A DNA stretch of 50,138 bases from Solibacillus merdavium. GTDB lineage: Bacteria; Bacillota; Bacilli; Bacillales_A; Planococcaceae. The stretch's first letter is position 1. The number at the start of each line of letters is the position of its first letter. The DNA is taken from positions 1-50,138 of the forward strand of contig NZ_JACSPW010000021.1 of assembly GCF_014836935.1 (NCBI RefSeq), read 5' to 3'. The notes beneath the pieces were generated by a model. The model searched no databases. It saw only the letters and a program-made list of their open reading frames with translations, and had not been told where the DNA came from. The translations under genes were made by a program, and so were the position numbers. Of this stretch, positions 27,475 to 36,237 are shown one piece after another.

Positions 27475-28431
27475 ATGACTGAAACAAACTTTCCTTTCCC
27501 GTCCGACGGGAAACGTTATTATACATGGAATCGCTATTTGCGAAATGAATTTGGAAAGAAAGTATATAAAGTCGCATTAGATGCTGGCTTTGATTGCCCA
27601 AACCGTGATGGTACGGTCGCTTTTGGCGGTTGTACGTTTTGTTCTGCAGCAGGTTCTGGTGACTTTGCTGGTAGTAAAGTGGATCCAATCCCCGTACAGT
27701 TCGAAAAAATCAAAGCGAAAATGGAGAACAAATGGAAAGATGGCTTAACGATGGCCTACTTCCAAGCGTACACAAATACTCATGCACCTCTTGAAGTATT
27801 AAAAGAGAAATTCGAAGCAGCACTCGCTTGTGAAGGAGTAATGGGGCTTTCTATCGCAACACGTCCCGATTGCCTACCTGATGATGTCGTAGAATATTTA
27901 GCTGAATTAAATGAGCGCACTTATTTATGGGTAGAATTGGGATTACAGACAGTCCATGAAAAAACTGCCAACTTAATTAACCGCGCACATGATTATGCGA
28001 CTTATGTGGAAGGCGTAAATAAATTACGCAAGCATGGCATTCGTGTCGTTACACATATTATTAACGGATTACCTTTAGAGGATTACGATATGATGATGGA
28101 AACAGCTCGTGAAGTGGCAAAACTTGATGTACAGGGCATTAAAATTCATCTTCTACATCTTTTAAAAGGAACGCCGCTCGTGAAGCAATACGAAAAAGGC
28201 ATGCTGGAGTTTATGGAAAAAGATGCATATGTTCAGCTTGTAGCAGATCAGCTTGAAATTCTTCCACCTGAAATGATTGTCCACCGCATAACTGGTGATG
28301 GTCCAATTGATTTAATGATTGGTCCGATGTGGTCTGTAAACAAATGGGAAGTACTTAATGGCATAGATGCAGAGTTGGAAAGACGTGGCTCTTATCAAGG
28401 AAAGTACTATAAGGCGGAAATTGCAAAATGA
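27475..28431 (+). CDS. mnmL: Radical SAM protein YtqA (MnmL)
   Basis: A 318-residue radical SAM enzyme of the TIGR01212 type. The iron-sulfur cluster cysteines lie in a motif with wider spacing than the classic CxxxCxxC: CPNRDGTVAFGGCTFC (about residues 39-54). Further conserved parts are YFQAYTNTHAPLE, GLSIATRPDCLPDDV and ELGLQTVHEKT. In B. subtilis YtqA has recently been tied to formation of the 5-aminomethyl group of wobble uridine 34, working before YtqB; I recall this from the literature and it is not visible in the sequence. It overlaps ytqB by ATGA, so the two are translated together. GAGGAG lies 10 nt before ATG. Confidence 0.9.
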   Translation: MTETNFPFPSDGKRYYTWNRYLRNEFGKKVYKVALDAGFDCPNRDGTVAFGGCTFCSAAGSGDFAGSKVDPIPVQFEKIKAKMENKWKDGLTMAYFQAYTNTHAPLEVLKEKFEAALACEGVMGLSIATRPDCLPDDVVEYLAELNERTYLWVELGLQTVHEKTANLINRAHDYATYVEGVNKLRKHGIRVVTHIINGLPLEDYDMMMETAREVAKLDVQGIKIHLLHLLKGTPLVKQYEKGMLEFMEKDAYVQLVADQLEILPPEMIVHRITGDGPIDLMIGPMWSVNKWEVLNGIDAELERRGSYQGKYYKAEIAK

Positions 28432-29009
28432 TATTAGAACGTGTTATTCAATATGCTCAAACTTTATTGAAAAAATCAGTTTCAGAAGGTGAAATTGCGG
28501 TCGACGCTACAGCAGGCAATGGACATGATACACTTTTTTTAGCAAATCTTGTAGGTGATAATGGCTATGTGTATGCGTTTGATGTGCAAAAGGAAGCGGT
28601 TGATGCCACACTACACCGTCTACTAGACAATGCACTTGAGCACCGGGCAATTGTATTAAAGGACGGGCATGAAAATGTAGCCAAATATATAAATAAACCT
28701 GTTGCTGCAGCTATCTTTAATCTAGGCTACTTGCCTGGCAGCAATCATGAGATTATTACTCGACCTGATACTACAATCCAAGCAATCGAAAGCCTTTTAA
28801 CATTATTGAAAGTTGGCGGAGTTATTGTATTAGTTGTATATTATGGACATGAGGGCGGCAAAGATGAGCGTAATGAAGTAATTGAATTTGTCAGTAATTT
28901 ATCCCAAAAGCATGTTCATGTTTTACGCTATGAATTTATGAATCAAAAAAATGACCCACCATTTATTATTGCATTAGAAAAAGTAAAAGAATTTCCGAAA
29001 GAGGGCTAA
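28428..29009 (+). CDS. mnmM: SAM-dependent methyltransferase YtqB (MnmM)
   Basis: A 193-residue class I methyltransferase with SAM-binding motif AVDATAGNGHDTLFLA near residue 24, VYAFDVQKEAVDAT, and the NLGYLPGSNHEIIT motif that replaces the usual catalytic NPPY. B. subtilis YtqB is reported to be MnmM, which methylates nm5(s2)U34 to mnm5(s2)U34 in tRNAs for Lys, Glu and Gln. The coupled start in ytqA and the shared terminator show a two-gene operon for one tRNA modification, an alternative to the fused MnmC of enterobacteria. A tRNA-Glu(UUC), a likely substrate, is encoded at the right end of this window. Confidence 0.92.
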   Translation: MILERVIQYAQTLLKKSVSEGEIAVDATAGNGHDTLFLANLVGDNGYVYAFDVQKEAVDATLHRLLDNALEHRAIVLKDGHENVAKYINKPVAAAIFNLGYLPGSNHEIITRPDTTIQAIESLLTLLKVGGVIVLVVYYGHEGGKDERNEVIEFVSNLSQKHVHVLRYEFMNQKNDPPFIIALEKVKEFPKEG

Positions 29010-29028
29010 GTTTTCTTAGCTCTTTTTT
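29001..29028 (+). terminator. Terminator of mnmL-mnmM
   Basis: A short stem (29005-29010 with 29015-29020, extended by GAG/CTC) and six T. The ytqB stop codon is inside the stem. Confidence 0.8.
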
Positions 29029-29050
29029 ATCTAGTAAAGAGGTGAATTAT

Positions 29051-29458
29051 ATGCGTTTATGGCACACCGAGCTCATCCCATTTATCCCAAAAAGCCAGTT
29101 GCTTGCCCAATGGCGGGAATTGAATAGTATATTTGCTAAGGAAGACCGCCATATACTTATTAATTATGTATATGACTATCCAAAAGAAGATCTATATATT
29201 TACACACAAATTGTACTTAAAGAAATGCTGGTCCGTAATATTACAATTCGTACGATTGATAAAATGGAGCGCTATTTTACAGATATAACAATTCCCCCGA
29301 ATTACACACCCTTTAAAGATCATCATAACGACGAGTATTTAACTATTTGTTATTATAATTTATATGAAAAATATATTCGAGGACAAAAAGATTTTTCAAA
29401 AGAACAATTTGATGCATTACAATTATATTTTTACTCGCAAAAAAGAGATTCCAAATAA
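29051..29458 (+). CDS. Pyrimidine-dimer-glycosylase-like protein (TIGR02328 type)
   Basis: A 135-residue protein starting MRLWHTELIPFIPKSQLLAQWRE, the opening that defines the small TIGR02328 group, distantly related to the T4 endonuclease V / pyrimidine dimer DNA glycosylase family. INYVYDYPKEDLYIYTQIVLKEMLVRNI and a late proline-tyrosine block agree with it. DNA-repair activity has not been shown for this group to my knowledge, and the usual N-terminal Thr nucleophile of T4 EndoV is not evident. The ATG at 29051 is preferred over a GTG three codons earlier because AGAGGTG lies 6 nt before it; the GTG is part of that site. Confidence 0.75.
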   Translation: MRLWHTELIPFIPKSQLLAQWRELNSIFAKEDRHILINYVYDYPKEDLYIYTQIVLKEMLVRNITIRTIDKMERYFTDITIPPNYTPFKDHHNDEYLTICYYNLYEKYIRGQKDFSKEQFDALQLYFYSQKRDSK

Positions 29459-29488
29459 CTGGTCCATTCAAAAAGTTCTTCGCATATT

Positions 29489-29521
29489 AAAAGGAGCAAC
29501 CTATTATAGGCTGCTCCTTTT
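29489..29521. terminator. Bidirectional terminator
   Basis: A 10-bp stem (29489-29498 with 29512-29521) with an inner CCTA/TAGG pairing and A/T runs on both sides, between convergent genes. Confidence 0.9.
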
Positions 29522-29524
29522 ATT

Positions 29525-30991
29525 CTATTTATCTTGCTTCTTATATGTCTCCCAGAAATCCGCGTTTTTAATTCCGAGTTTTATTGGATCAAATACTGGG
29601 TCTTTACCTTCTTTTTTCTGCTGCTCATAGTCTTTTAAAGCTATAAGAGCCGGTTTCATGATGAATAATAGCATGATGACGTTAATCCAAACCGTTAACC
29701 CTAGCCCTACGTCACCGAATGCCCAAGCTAAATCCGATGTTTTAACAGTGCCGTAAAATGCTGAAGCCAATAATACGAATTTCATTAAGAAAATTCCTAT
29801 CCTTCTGGCATTCCCATTTAGCATATACGAAACATTTGTTTCCGCAATGTAATAGTATGCCATTAATGTAGTGAAAGCAAAGAAGAACAATGAAATCGCT
29901 ACAAATCCAGATCCGAAGTTATTTAAAGATGGGAACGCGTCATTTACTGCTGCTTGAGTAAAGCCTGAATAAGTAATTGTCTCATCCATTTTTGCTTCGA
30001 TTAATGGACCGTCTTGGCTACCGTCATGTACGTTGTATGTACCCATGAATAAAATCATTAATGCTGTTGCAGAACATACTAATAGTGTATCAATATAAAC
30101 TGATGCTGCTTGAACAAGACCTTGTTTTACTGGATGTGATACTTCTGCTGCGGCAGCAGGATGTGCCCCTGTACCTTGACCAGCTTCGTTTGAGTAAATC
30201 GCTCGTTTTACACCCCAGAAAATTGCACTCCCGATCATCCCGCCGAATACAGCATCTGTCGCAAAGGCACTACGGAAAATTAAAGCAAATACATCAGGCA
30301 CAGCTGTAATATTCATAATAATAATAATACCCGCTACCAATAAATAAGCTAATGCCATAAATGGAACTAAAATTTGCGCAGCATTTGCAATACGCTTAAC
30401 ACCGCCGAAAATAATAACCGCCAACAAAAGAATTGTAACTAAACCAGTGATCCAAGGTTCAATTCCAAATGCATTATCTACCGCGCCGGCAATCGCATTT
30501 GCCTGAACACCCGGCATTAAAAATGCAACAGATGCAATCATCGCAATGGCAAAAATAATACCTAAGGCACGAATACCTGTTGTCTTTTCAATATAGAATG
30601 CAGGTCCACCACGATATTGACCATCTTTCTTTTCTTTGTAGATTTGCGCTAAAGTCGATTCCATATAGGCTGTTGATGCTCCAATAAATGCAGTAACCCA
30701 CATCCAGAATACCGCACCAGGACCACCGAACGCGATGGCTGTAGCTGTACCAACGATATTACCTGTACCGACACGACCAGACAAAGCAATGGATAATGCC
30801 TGGAACGAAGATACACCTGCCTCTGATTTTTCTCCTTTAAACATTAACTTGAACATGTCCCCAATTAACCGGACTTGAGCAAATTTTGTCAGGATTGAAA
30901 AGAACAAACCTACGACTAAAATACCGTAAATCATTACAGGACCCCATAATATATTATTGGCCCATCCTACAAAATCATTAATAAAATCCAT
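29525..30991 (-). CDS. AGCS-family sodium:alanine/glycine symporter
   Basis: A 488-residue membrane transporter with about 11 hydrophobic segments. Family signatures are ALSGRVGTGNIVGTATAIAFGGPGAVFWMW near the start (the sodium and substrate region), NEAGQGTGAHPAAAAEVSHPVKQG in the middle, and GPAFYIEK. It resembles AlsT/GlnT-type carriers that take up alanine, glycine or glutamine with sodium. AAGGGGG lies 6 nt before ATG. In B. subtilis this locus (between ytqB and ytpA) has ytpB instead, so the gene is an insertion relative to that order and no close partner gene is evident. Confidence 0.92.
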   Translation of the reverse strand: MDFINDFVGWANNILWGPVMIYGILVVGLFFSILTKFAQVRLIGDMFKLMFKGEKSEAGVSSFQALSIALSGRVGTGNIVGTATAIAFGGPGAVFWMWVTAFIGASTAYMESTLAQIYKEKKDGQYRGGPAFYIEKTTGIRALGIIFAIAMIASVAFLMPGVQANAIAGAVDNAFGIEPWITGLVTILLLAVIIFGGVKRIANAAQILVPFMALAYLLVAGIIIIMNITAVPDVFALIFRSAFATDAVFGGMIGSAIFWGVKRAIYSNEAGQGTGAHPAAAAEVSHPVKQGLVQAASVYIDTLLVCSATALMILFMGTYNVHDGSQDGPLIEAKMDETITYSGFTQAAVNDAFPSLNNFGSGFVAISLFFFAFTTLMAYYYIAETNVSYMLNGNARRIGIFLMKFVLLASAFYGTVKTSDLAWAFGDVGLGLTVWINVIMLLFIMKPALIALKDYEQQKKEGKDPVFDPIKLGIKNADFWETYKKQDK

Positions 30992-31081
30992 ATTTTACCC
31001 CCTTGTTGAACTATTGTATTAATTAGAAATTTAGTATATTACAAATATTCTAAAATTTCGATATATTTTTTTGCTAAAATT

Positions 31082-31115
31082 AAAAAAAAACCTAACAAAA
31101 TTCGACTTTTGTTAG
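31082..31115 (-). terminator. Terminator of the ytpA-like gene
   Basis: A 9-bp stem (31092-31100 with 31107-31115) followed by about nine T on the minus strand. It also separates the gene from the AGCS promoter region (30992-31080), which holds no gene. Confidence 0.9.
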
Positions 31116-31123
31116 ATTTTTTA

Positions 31124-31927
31124 TTATTCTACAATATATCCAAGGTCTCTTAAGACATTATTAATAAAATCAATTGTGTACCGGAAAACTTCTTCACGTT
31201 CCACTTCAAAAAACAAGCTATGCAGGCATCCATTCCATTGTTTATAGTGAAATTCTGAAAGTTTTTGTTCCATCATCCATTTTTTAGAAGTACTAATGTC
31301 CGTTATTTTATCATTTTCCCCAGTCATTAGTAACAGTGGAATATCAGGGAATTTATTTTCAGGATCACGGATTATTCGTGTCATTTGTTGCCATTCCCGA
31401 TACCATTTAACAGTCACCATACTATTTAATGGTAACTGCTCCTTTAACTCCATCAATACATCTGTATTACGGGTGAAATATTGTATGCTCAATTCATGTT
31501 TTAATTTCACATTCGATGTTATAGCACTAAAGCTTGATAATGCATTGGATAGTTTCCCAGGCGCTAATTTAAAATGAAGCCACGGTGATGTGAGGACAAC
31601 ACCTGCGCATTCTATTTTATTTTTCTGCAACACGTACGCTGCAATAGATGCGCCTAATCCATTACCTACAATAAAAAGAGGCAAATTATATTCTAGAGCA
31701 ACCTTTAGTAACACTTTTGTATAATTATAGTATTCTTCAAAATTTTCGTCATGATATCTTGCATACTTTCCTTGCTCACCATGCCCAGGCAAATCCCCCA
31801 TTACTACATGGAAGCGAGCACTCCGAAATTTTTCGATTAACCATGCGTACCACCGATGCTGTTCATATGCACTATGTAGAATAACGACTACGGCTTTTGG
31901 TTGATGCTCTGTTTCCCATTTCCACAT
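31124..31927 (-). CDS. ytpA: Alpha/beta hydrolase, YtpA-like, catalytic Ser missing
   Basis: A 267-residue alpha/beta-hydrolase whose start (MWKWETE), GDLPGHGEQG segment and overall order agree with B. subtilis YtpA, a lysophospholipase linked to bacilysocin formation. In YtpA the nucleophile motif is GHSMGG; here the same place reads VGNGLGASIAA, codons GGT-AAT-GGA-TTA-GGC, so serine is replaced by glycine. The oxyanion turn HGA is HSA. The Asp (LLMTGENDKITD) and His (GCLHSLFFE) of the triad are still present. So it is either a non-catalytic relative or uses another residue. The start at 31927 has GGAGG 7 nt upstream. Position next to ytoA-metK also fits ytpA. Confidence 0.82.
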   Translation of the reverse strand: MWKWETEHQPKAVVVILHSAYEQHRWYAWLIEKFRSARFHVVMGDLPGHGEQGKYARYHDENFEEYYNYTKVLLKVALEYNLPLFIVGNGLGASIAAYVLQKNKIECAGVVLTSPWLHFKLAPGKLSNALSSFSAITSNVKLKHELSIQYFTRNTDVLMELKEQLPLNSMVTVKWYREWQQMTRIIRDPENKFPDIPLLLMTGENDKITDISTSKKWMMEQKLSEFHYKQWNGCLHSLFFEVEREEVFRYTIDFINNVLRDLGYIVE

Positions 31928-32063
31928 GGTCAATCCTCCTTACATAAAACAGTCTGCTATAATTTATTATATAAAGTTAAAAGATGATAATTGAAAATTA
32001 ATAGTGATTTGATACGATTACAATAGCTATAATACATTCTATAAAAGAAAAGAGGAATTGAAC

Positions 32064-32576
32064 ATGATATACCCTTATAAAGATAAATCACCAAATATTC
32101 ACCCAACTGCCTTTATTGCTGATTATGCAACAATTACTGGCGATGTGACAATAGGGGAAAATACTTCCATATGGTTTAATACAGTGATACGTGGTGATGT
32201 GAATAAAACAATTATTGGAGATCGAGTTAGTATTCAGGATTTAAGTTGTCTTCACCAAAGCCCTGCCTATCCGCTCATTATTGAAGATGAAGTAACAGTA
32301 GGTCATCAAGTAACATTACATAGCTGTACAATAAGAGAACGCGCTTTAATCGGTATGGGTTCCATCATTTTGGATGGTGCAGAAATAGGTGAAGGAGCAT
32401 TTATTGGTGCAGGCAGTCTCGTACCACCTGGAAAAGTGATTCCTCCCAATTCTCTTGCTATGGGGCGCCCAGCAAAAGTTGTACGTGAAGTAAATGCAGA
32501 GGACCGGGCAGATATGGATCGCATAATTAATGAATACGTAGCGAAGGGACAATACTATAAATCACTACAGAAATGA
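32064..32576 (+). CDS. ytoA: Gamma-carbonic-anhydrase-like protein YtoA
   Basis: A 170-residue left-handed beta-helix protein built from hexapeptide repeats (IGENTSIWFNTVIRGDV and following turns). The three zinc-ligand histidines of gamma carbonic anhydrases are in place: SCLHQ, TVGHQ and TLHSC, and the Arg/Asp of RGDV is conserved. It may hydrate carbon dioxide or bind metal; many such short homologues lack the proton shuttle loop and show little activity. GAGG lies 8 nt before ATG at 32064; an earlier TTG is inside that site. It is divergent from the ytpA-like gene, as in B. subtilis. Confidence 0.9.
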   Translation: MIYPYKDKSPNIHPTAFIADYATITGDVTIGENTSIWFNTVIRGDVNKTIIGDRVSIQDLSCLHQSPAYPLIIEDEVTVGHQVTLHSCTIRERALIGMGSIILDGAEIGEGAFIGAGSLVPPGKVIPPNSLAMGRPAKVVREVNAEDRADMDRIINEYVAKGQYYKSLQK

Positions 32577-32642
32577 CATTTCGCTATCTTTCAACTCACC
32601 TACCATATAAATGAAGGAAGTATATTATTTTCCATAATAATA

Positions 32643-32678
32643 GAAAAGGAGCCGTCCATTTGACTGAACGCTCCTTTC
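32643..32678 (-). terminator. Likely terminator of metK
   Basis: An 8-bp stem (32645-32652 with 3270-like partner at 32670-32677) with a 17-nt loop; only a short broken T run follows on the minus strand, so efficiency is uncertain. Confidence 0.55.
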
Positions 32679-32682
32679 CTCT

Positions 32683-33879
32683 TTAAAGTCCGGCTTTTTC
32701 TTTAAGTTCAGCCGCTTTATCTGTATTTTCCCATGGTACATCAATGTCTGTACGTCCGAAATGTCCGTATGCTGCTGTTTGTTTATAGATTGGTCGACGT
32801 AAATCCAGCATTTTAATAATTCCTGCCGGGCGTAAATCAAATAGCTCACGTACCCATTCTACGATTTTGGCAGATTCTACTTTACCAGTGCCGAATGTAT
32901 CTACTGCAATTGATACTGGCTGCGCAACACCGATTGCATAAGCCAGTTGAACTTCTGCACGATCCGCTAATCCTGCCGCAACGATATTTTTTGCAACATA
33001 ACGCGCTGCATATGCTGCAGAGCGGTCTACTTTCGTTGCATCTTTACCAGAGAATGCACCACCGCCGTGACGTGCGTAACCACCATACGTATCTACGATG
33101 ATTTTACGACCTGTAAGACCAGCATCACCTTTTGGACCACCGATTACGAAACGACCTGTTGGATTAATGAAATATTTAGTTGCTTCATCTAATAATTCAG
33201 TAGGAACAACTGGTTTAATTACATGTTCTTTAATATCTTTTTGGATTTGTTCTAATGTTGCTTCTTCATCATGCTGTGTGGAAATAACGATTGTATCAAC
33301 ACGGACCGGTATATTATTTTCATCATATTCGATAGTAACTTGTGTTTTACCATCTGGACGTAAATACGTTAATTCTCCTGTTTTACGTACTTCCGTTAAA
33401 CGACGCGCCAATTTATGTGCTAAAGAAATAGGCATAGGCATAAGTTCAGGCGTTTCATTGCAAGCGTAACCAAACATTAAACCTTGGTCTCCAGCACCGA
33501 TTGATTCTAACTCATCATCCGTCATTGAACCTTCACGTGCTTCTAACGCTTGGTCTACACCTTGTGCAATATCCGGTGATTGTTCACCAACTGCAACTAG
33601 TACAGCTAAGTTCTCTGCATCAAAACCATATTTCCCGCGTGTATAGCCAATCTCTGCTACAGTATCACGGATAATCCCTTTCATATCTACATAAGTAGTA
33701 GTTGTAATTTCACCAGATACTAATACTAAGCCTGTTGTTACCGTAGTTTCACAAGCTACACGTGCATTTGGATCTGCTGCTAAAATGGCGTCTAAAATGG
33801 CATCCGAAATTTGATCGCAAATTTTATCTGGATGTCCTTCCGTTACACTTTCTGATGTAAACAGTCGACGATTTTTCAT
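32683..33879 (-). CDS. metK: S-adenosylmethionine synthetase
   Basis: A 398-residue enzyme making S-adenosylmethionine from methionine and ATP. Motifs seen are [19 protein letters not shown] (His and Asp of the active site), [12 protein letters not shown], the phosphate-binding [19 protein letters not shown], and late [13 protein letters not shown]. Length is usual. AGGAGG lies 7 nt before ATG. A SAM-I riboswitch ends about 255 bases upstream, so the product shuts down its own gene. S-adenosylmethionine made here feeds mnmL, mnmM, trmB and other methylases of the region. The gene is divergent from pckA, as in B. subtilis. Confidence 0.98.
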   Translation of the reverse strand: MKNRRLFTSESVTEGHPDKICDQISDAILDAILAADPNARVACETTVTTGLVLVSGEITTTTYVDMKGIIRDTVAEIGYTRGKYGFDAENLAVLVAVGEQSPDIAQGVDQALEAREGSMTDDELESIGAGDQGLMFGYACNETPELMPMPISLAHKLARRLTEVRKTGELTYLRPDGKTQVTIEYDENNIPVRVDTIVISTQHDEEATLEQIQKDIKEHVIKPVVPTELLDEATKYFINPTGRFVIGGPKGDAGLTGRKIIVDTYGGYARHGGGAFSGKDATKVDRSAAYAARYVAKNIVAAGLADRAEVQLAYAIGVAQPVSIAVDTFGTGKVESAKIVEWVRELFDLRPAGIIKMLDLRRPIYKQTAAYGHFGRTDIDVPWENTDKAAELKEKAGL

Positions 33880-33899
33880 GTCATTTCCTCCTAATTCAC

Positions 33900-34133
33900 T
33901 TTGGCAATTGTTTTATATTTTAAAACGAAAACGATACGGTACTCATTACCCATGCCCGCTTATATTTTCGATAAAGTAAATCCTACTTTTCAGAGTAGAA
34001 AATGGTTTTACCAATCAAGTCTCTAGAGCAGTATATTTTACTGCAAGGCGAGACACGATAAACGTCAAGCTTAATTGCTTTGACACGAGGTTTTGAAAGG
34101 TCATTTCTTATTTATATACAATTCATATTAAAC
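33900..34133 (-). other. Long structured leader between SAM riboswitch and metK
   Basis: About 235 nt between the riboswitch terminator and the metK ribosome site hold no gene but at least four short hairpins on the metK strand: one at about 34066-34085 (GTCAA-GC / GC-TTGAC with a bulge), a perfect GCAGTA/TACTGC stem at 34028-34044, TGGT/ACCA near 34003-34013, and CTAC/GTAG near 33983-33998. It could be a processing or stability region, or contain a second promoter. Confidence 0.5.
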
Positions 34134-34325
34134 AAAAAAATCCTTTCACTCATTAGCCGCGTTCATCACGCGTGAGGAAAGGATATATATGCTTCGTTAC
34201 CTTTCACTCTTATCGTTCAAGGGTAATTTTGCCCTTGCATCAGGTTGGCACCAACACGCATATAATATGCACAGGTTGCCGGGTTTCATAGGGACCTGCC
34301 CCTCCACCAGCTCGGGATAAGAGTA
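34134..34325 (-). promoter_or_regulatory. SAM-I (S-box) riboswitch of metK
   Basis: On the minus strand the sequence runs CTCTTATCCCGAG, GGTGGAGGG, CCCTATGAAACCCGGCAACC, and closes with GATAAGAG, which pairs with the start to form P1 (34207-34214 with 34316-34323). These are the conserved S-box core elements. The expression platform is a terminator hairpin (34141-34183, arms TCCTTTC/GAAAGGA plus CTCA/TGAG) followed by seven T at 34134-34140. High S-adenosylmethionine should favour termination before metK. Confidence 0.96.
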
Positions 34326-34445
34326 TCCGTTCAATTACACATCCTACCTAAAAAAATAAAGGCTGTCAATAAATTTTGTCCGATTTTAAACAGTTAAAAA
34401 TTCCACAAAAAATAATTCATAATTAGTATAGATTATATCCTTCAA

Positions 34446-34456
34446 TGTGTTATACT
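34446..34456 (+). promoter_or_regulatory. CcpN-type operator overlapping the pckA -10 box
   Basis: The 11 bases TGTGTTATACT match at every position the CcpN binding consensus TRTGHYATAYW known from B. subtilis gapB, pckA and SR1. They include TATACT, a good -10 box for pckA. CcpN represses gluconeogenic genes when glycolytic substrates are present, so this fits the gene. The ccpN gene is not in this window, and I rely on memory for the consensus. Confidence 0.7.
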
Positions 34457-34523
34457 ATTTTTGAATTAATAAACAACTCCCCTACTATAAGGGAATACTA
34501 TAAAAAAGGATGGTATTTAATAG

Positions 34524-36110
34524 ATGAATTCGGTAGAAATTGCTAACGAGCTGAAAGAACTTTTAAACGGGGAAAACATCAAAACTCAATTATCTGTTCC
34601 ACAATTAGTTGAAAAAGCTACATCACGTGGAGAAGCAATGTTAACTGTTGAAGGCGCTTTACGTGCTGAAACAGGTAAATATACTGGTCGCTCACCTAAA
34701 GATAAATATATCGTTGAAGAAGAGAACTCTAAAGATAAAATAGATTGGGGTAAAGTTAACCGTCCTATCTCTTCAGAAGTATTTGATAAGCTTTATGTCA
34801 AAGTTGTAAACTACCTAAAAGAACGCGATGAATTATTTGTATTCAACGGTTTTGCGGGTGCTGACAAAGACTCTCAATTATCGATTAAAGTAATTAACGA
34901 ATATGCTTGGCATAACCTATTTTGTCATCAATTATTCATCCGTCCTACAGCAGAAGAATTAGCTGCACATGTCTCTGACTTTACAATTGTTTCTGCTCCA
35001 AACTTTAAAGCAGATCCAGAAGTAGATGGAACTGGTTCGGAAACATTTATTATAACATCTCTTGAAAAGAAAATCATCTTAATCGGTGGTACTGAATACG
35101 CTGGCGAAATGAAAAAATCAATTTTCGGGATTATGAACTACTTATTACCAGAACAAGGTATTTTCCCAATGCACTGCTCTGCTAACGTTGGCGAAAAAGG
35201 CGACGTTTCATTATTCTTCGGTCTATCAGGTACTGGTAAAACAACTTTATCGGCTGATTGCGACCGCAAATTAATTGGGGATGATGAACACGGTTGGTCT
35301 GATAATGGTGTTTTCAACATTGAGGGTGGATGTTACGCAAAAACAATTAACCTCTCCGCTGAAAATGAACCAGAAATTTACAATGCAATTCGCTTCGGTT
35401 CTGTATTGGAAAATGTAGCGGTTGATTCAGAATCACGTATTTGTGATTATGATGATGGTTCTTTAACAGAAAATACTCGTGTTGCATACCCAATCGATTA
35501 CATTGATAACATCGTATTACCATCAGTAGCAGGTCATCCAAACACAATTGTCTTCTTAACAGCTGATGCGTTTGGCGTATTGCCTCCTATTTCAAAATTA
35601 ACGAAAGAGCAAGCGATGTACCACTTCTTAAGTGGCTTCACTTCAAAATTAGCAGGTACAGAACGTGGTGTTACTGAGCCAGAACCAGTATTCTCTACAT
35701 GCTTCGGTTCACCATTCCTTCCACTTCCTGCAACAGTCTATGCAGATCAGTTAGGTAAGAAAATTGACGAGCATGGTTCACAAGTGTTCTTAGTAAACAC
35801 AGGTTGGACAGGAGGAGAATACGGTGTTGGTAACCGTATGAAACTTGCCTATACTCGTACAATGGTACGCGCTGCCATTAACGGTGAATTAGACAATATT
35901 GAAACAACACAAGATGGAGTATTCGGTTTAAATATTCCAGTAGCTATTGAAGGAGTACCTTCTAGCGTATTAAATCCTCGTGCTGCATGGGCTGATACTG
36001 CTGCATACGACAAAAAGGCTACTGAACTTGCAGAGCTATTTAAAAACAACTTCACGAAATTTGCCGATGTTGATGAAGCTATCGTGAAAAAAGGCGGTCC
36101 ATTAGTATAA
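34524..36110 (+). CDS. pckA: Phosphoenolpyruvate carboxykinase (ATP)
   Basis: A 528-residue enzyme converting oxaloacetate and ATP to phosphoenolpyruvate, the entry to gluconeogenesis. Motifs visible are RSPKDKYIV near the start, the substrate region [14 protein letters not shown], the kinase-1 loop [16 protein letters not shown] around residue 235, and the kinase-2 region [10 protein letters not shown] with the metal-binding Asp. Length is normal. AAGGATGG is about 10 nt upstream of ATG. A CcpN-type box overlaps its -10 hexamer. Two hairpins follow the stop. Confidence 0.98.
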   Translation: MNSVEIANELKELLNGENIKTQLSVPQLVEKATSRGEAMLTVEGALRAETGKYTGRSPKDKYIVEEENSKDKIDWGKVNRPISSEVFDKLYVKVVNYLKERDELFVFNGFAGADKDSQLSIKVINEYAWHNLFCHQLFIRPTAEELAAHVSDFTIVSAPNFKADPEVDGTGSETFIITSLEKKIILIGGTEYAGEMKKSIFGIMNYLLPEQGIFPMHCSANVGEKGDVSLFFGLSGTGKTTLSADCDRKLIGDDEHGWSDNGVFNIEGGCYAKTINLSAENEPEIYNAIRFGSVLENVAVDSESRICDYDDGSLTENTRVAYPIDYIDNIVLPSVAGHPNTIVFLTADAFGVLPPISKLTKEQAMYHFLSGFTSKLAGTERGVTEPEPVFSTCFGSPFLPLPATVYADQLGKKIDEHGSQVFLVNTGWTGGEYGVGNRMKLAYTRTMVRAAINGELDNIETTQDGVFGLNIPVAIEGVPSSVLNPRAAWADTAAYDKKATELAELFKNNFTKFADVDEAIVKKGGPLV

Positions 36111-36136
36111 ATTACTAATGATTAGCTCGACATATT

Positions 36137-36176
36137 GTTTGACGATGTAGTCTGCACTAATACTACGACGTCAAAC
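36137..36176 (+). other. Hairpin just downstream of pckA
   Basis: A 15-base arm (36137-36151) pairs with 36162-36176 with two mismatches and a 10-nt loop. There is no T run, so it is not an intrinsic terminator; it may protect the 3' end of the pckA message. Confidence 0.6.
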
Positions 36177-36194
36177 TTAAAAATATATCATAGT

Positions 36195-36234
36195 AAAAGG
36201 GATGTAGTGTATTTTCACACTGCATCCCTTTTTT
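36195..36234. terminator. Bidirectional terminator between pckA and ytmA
   Basis: A 16-bp stem with one wobble (36195-36210 with 36217-36232) and a run of six T on the plus strand, A/T run on the other. Confidence 0.94.
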
Positions 36235-36237
36235 GAA

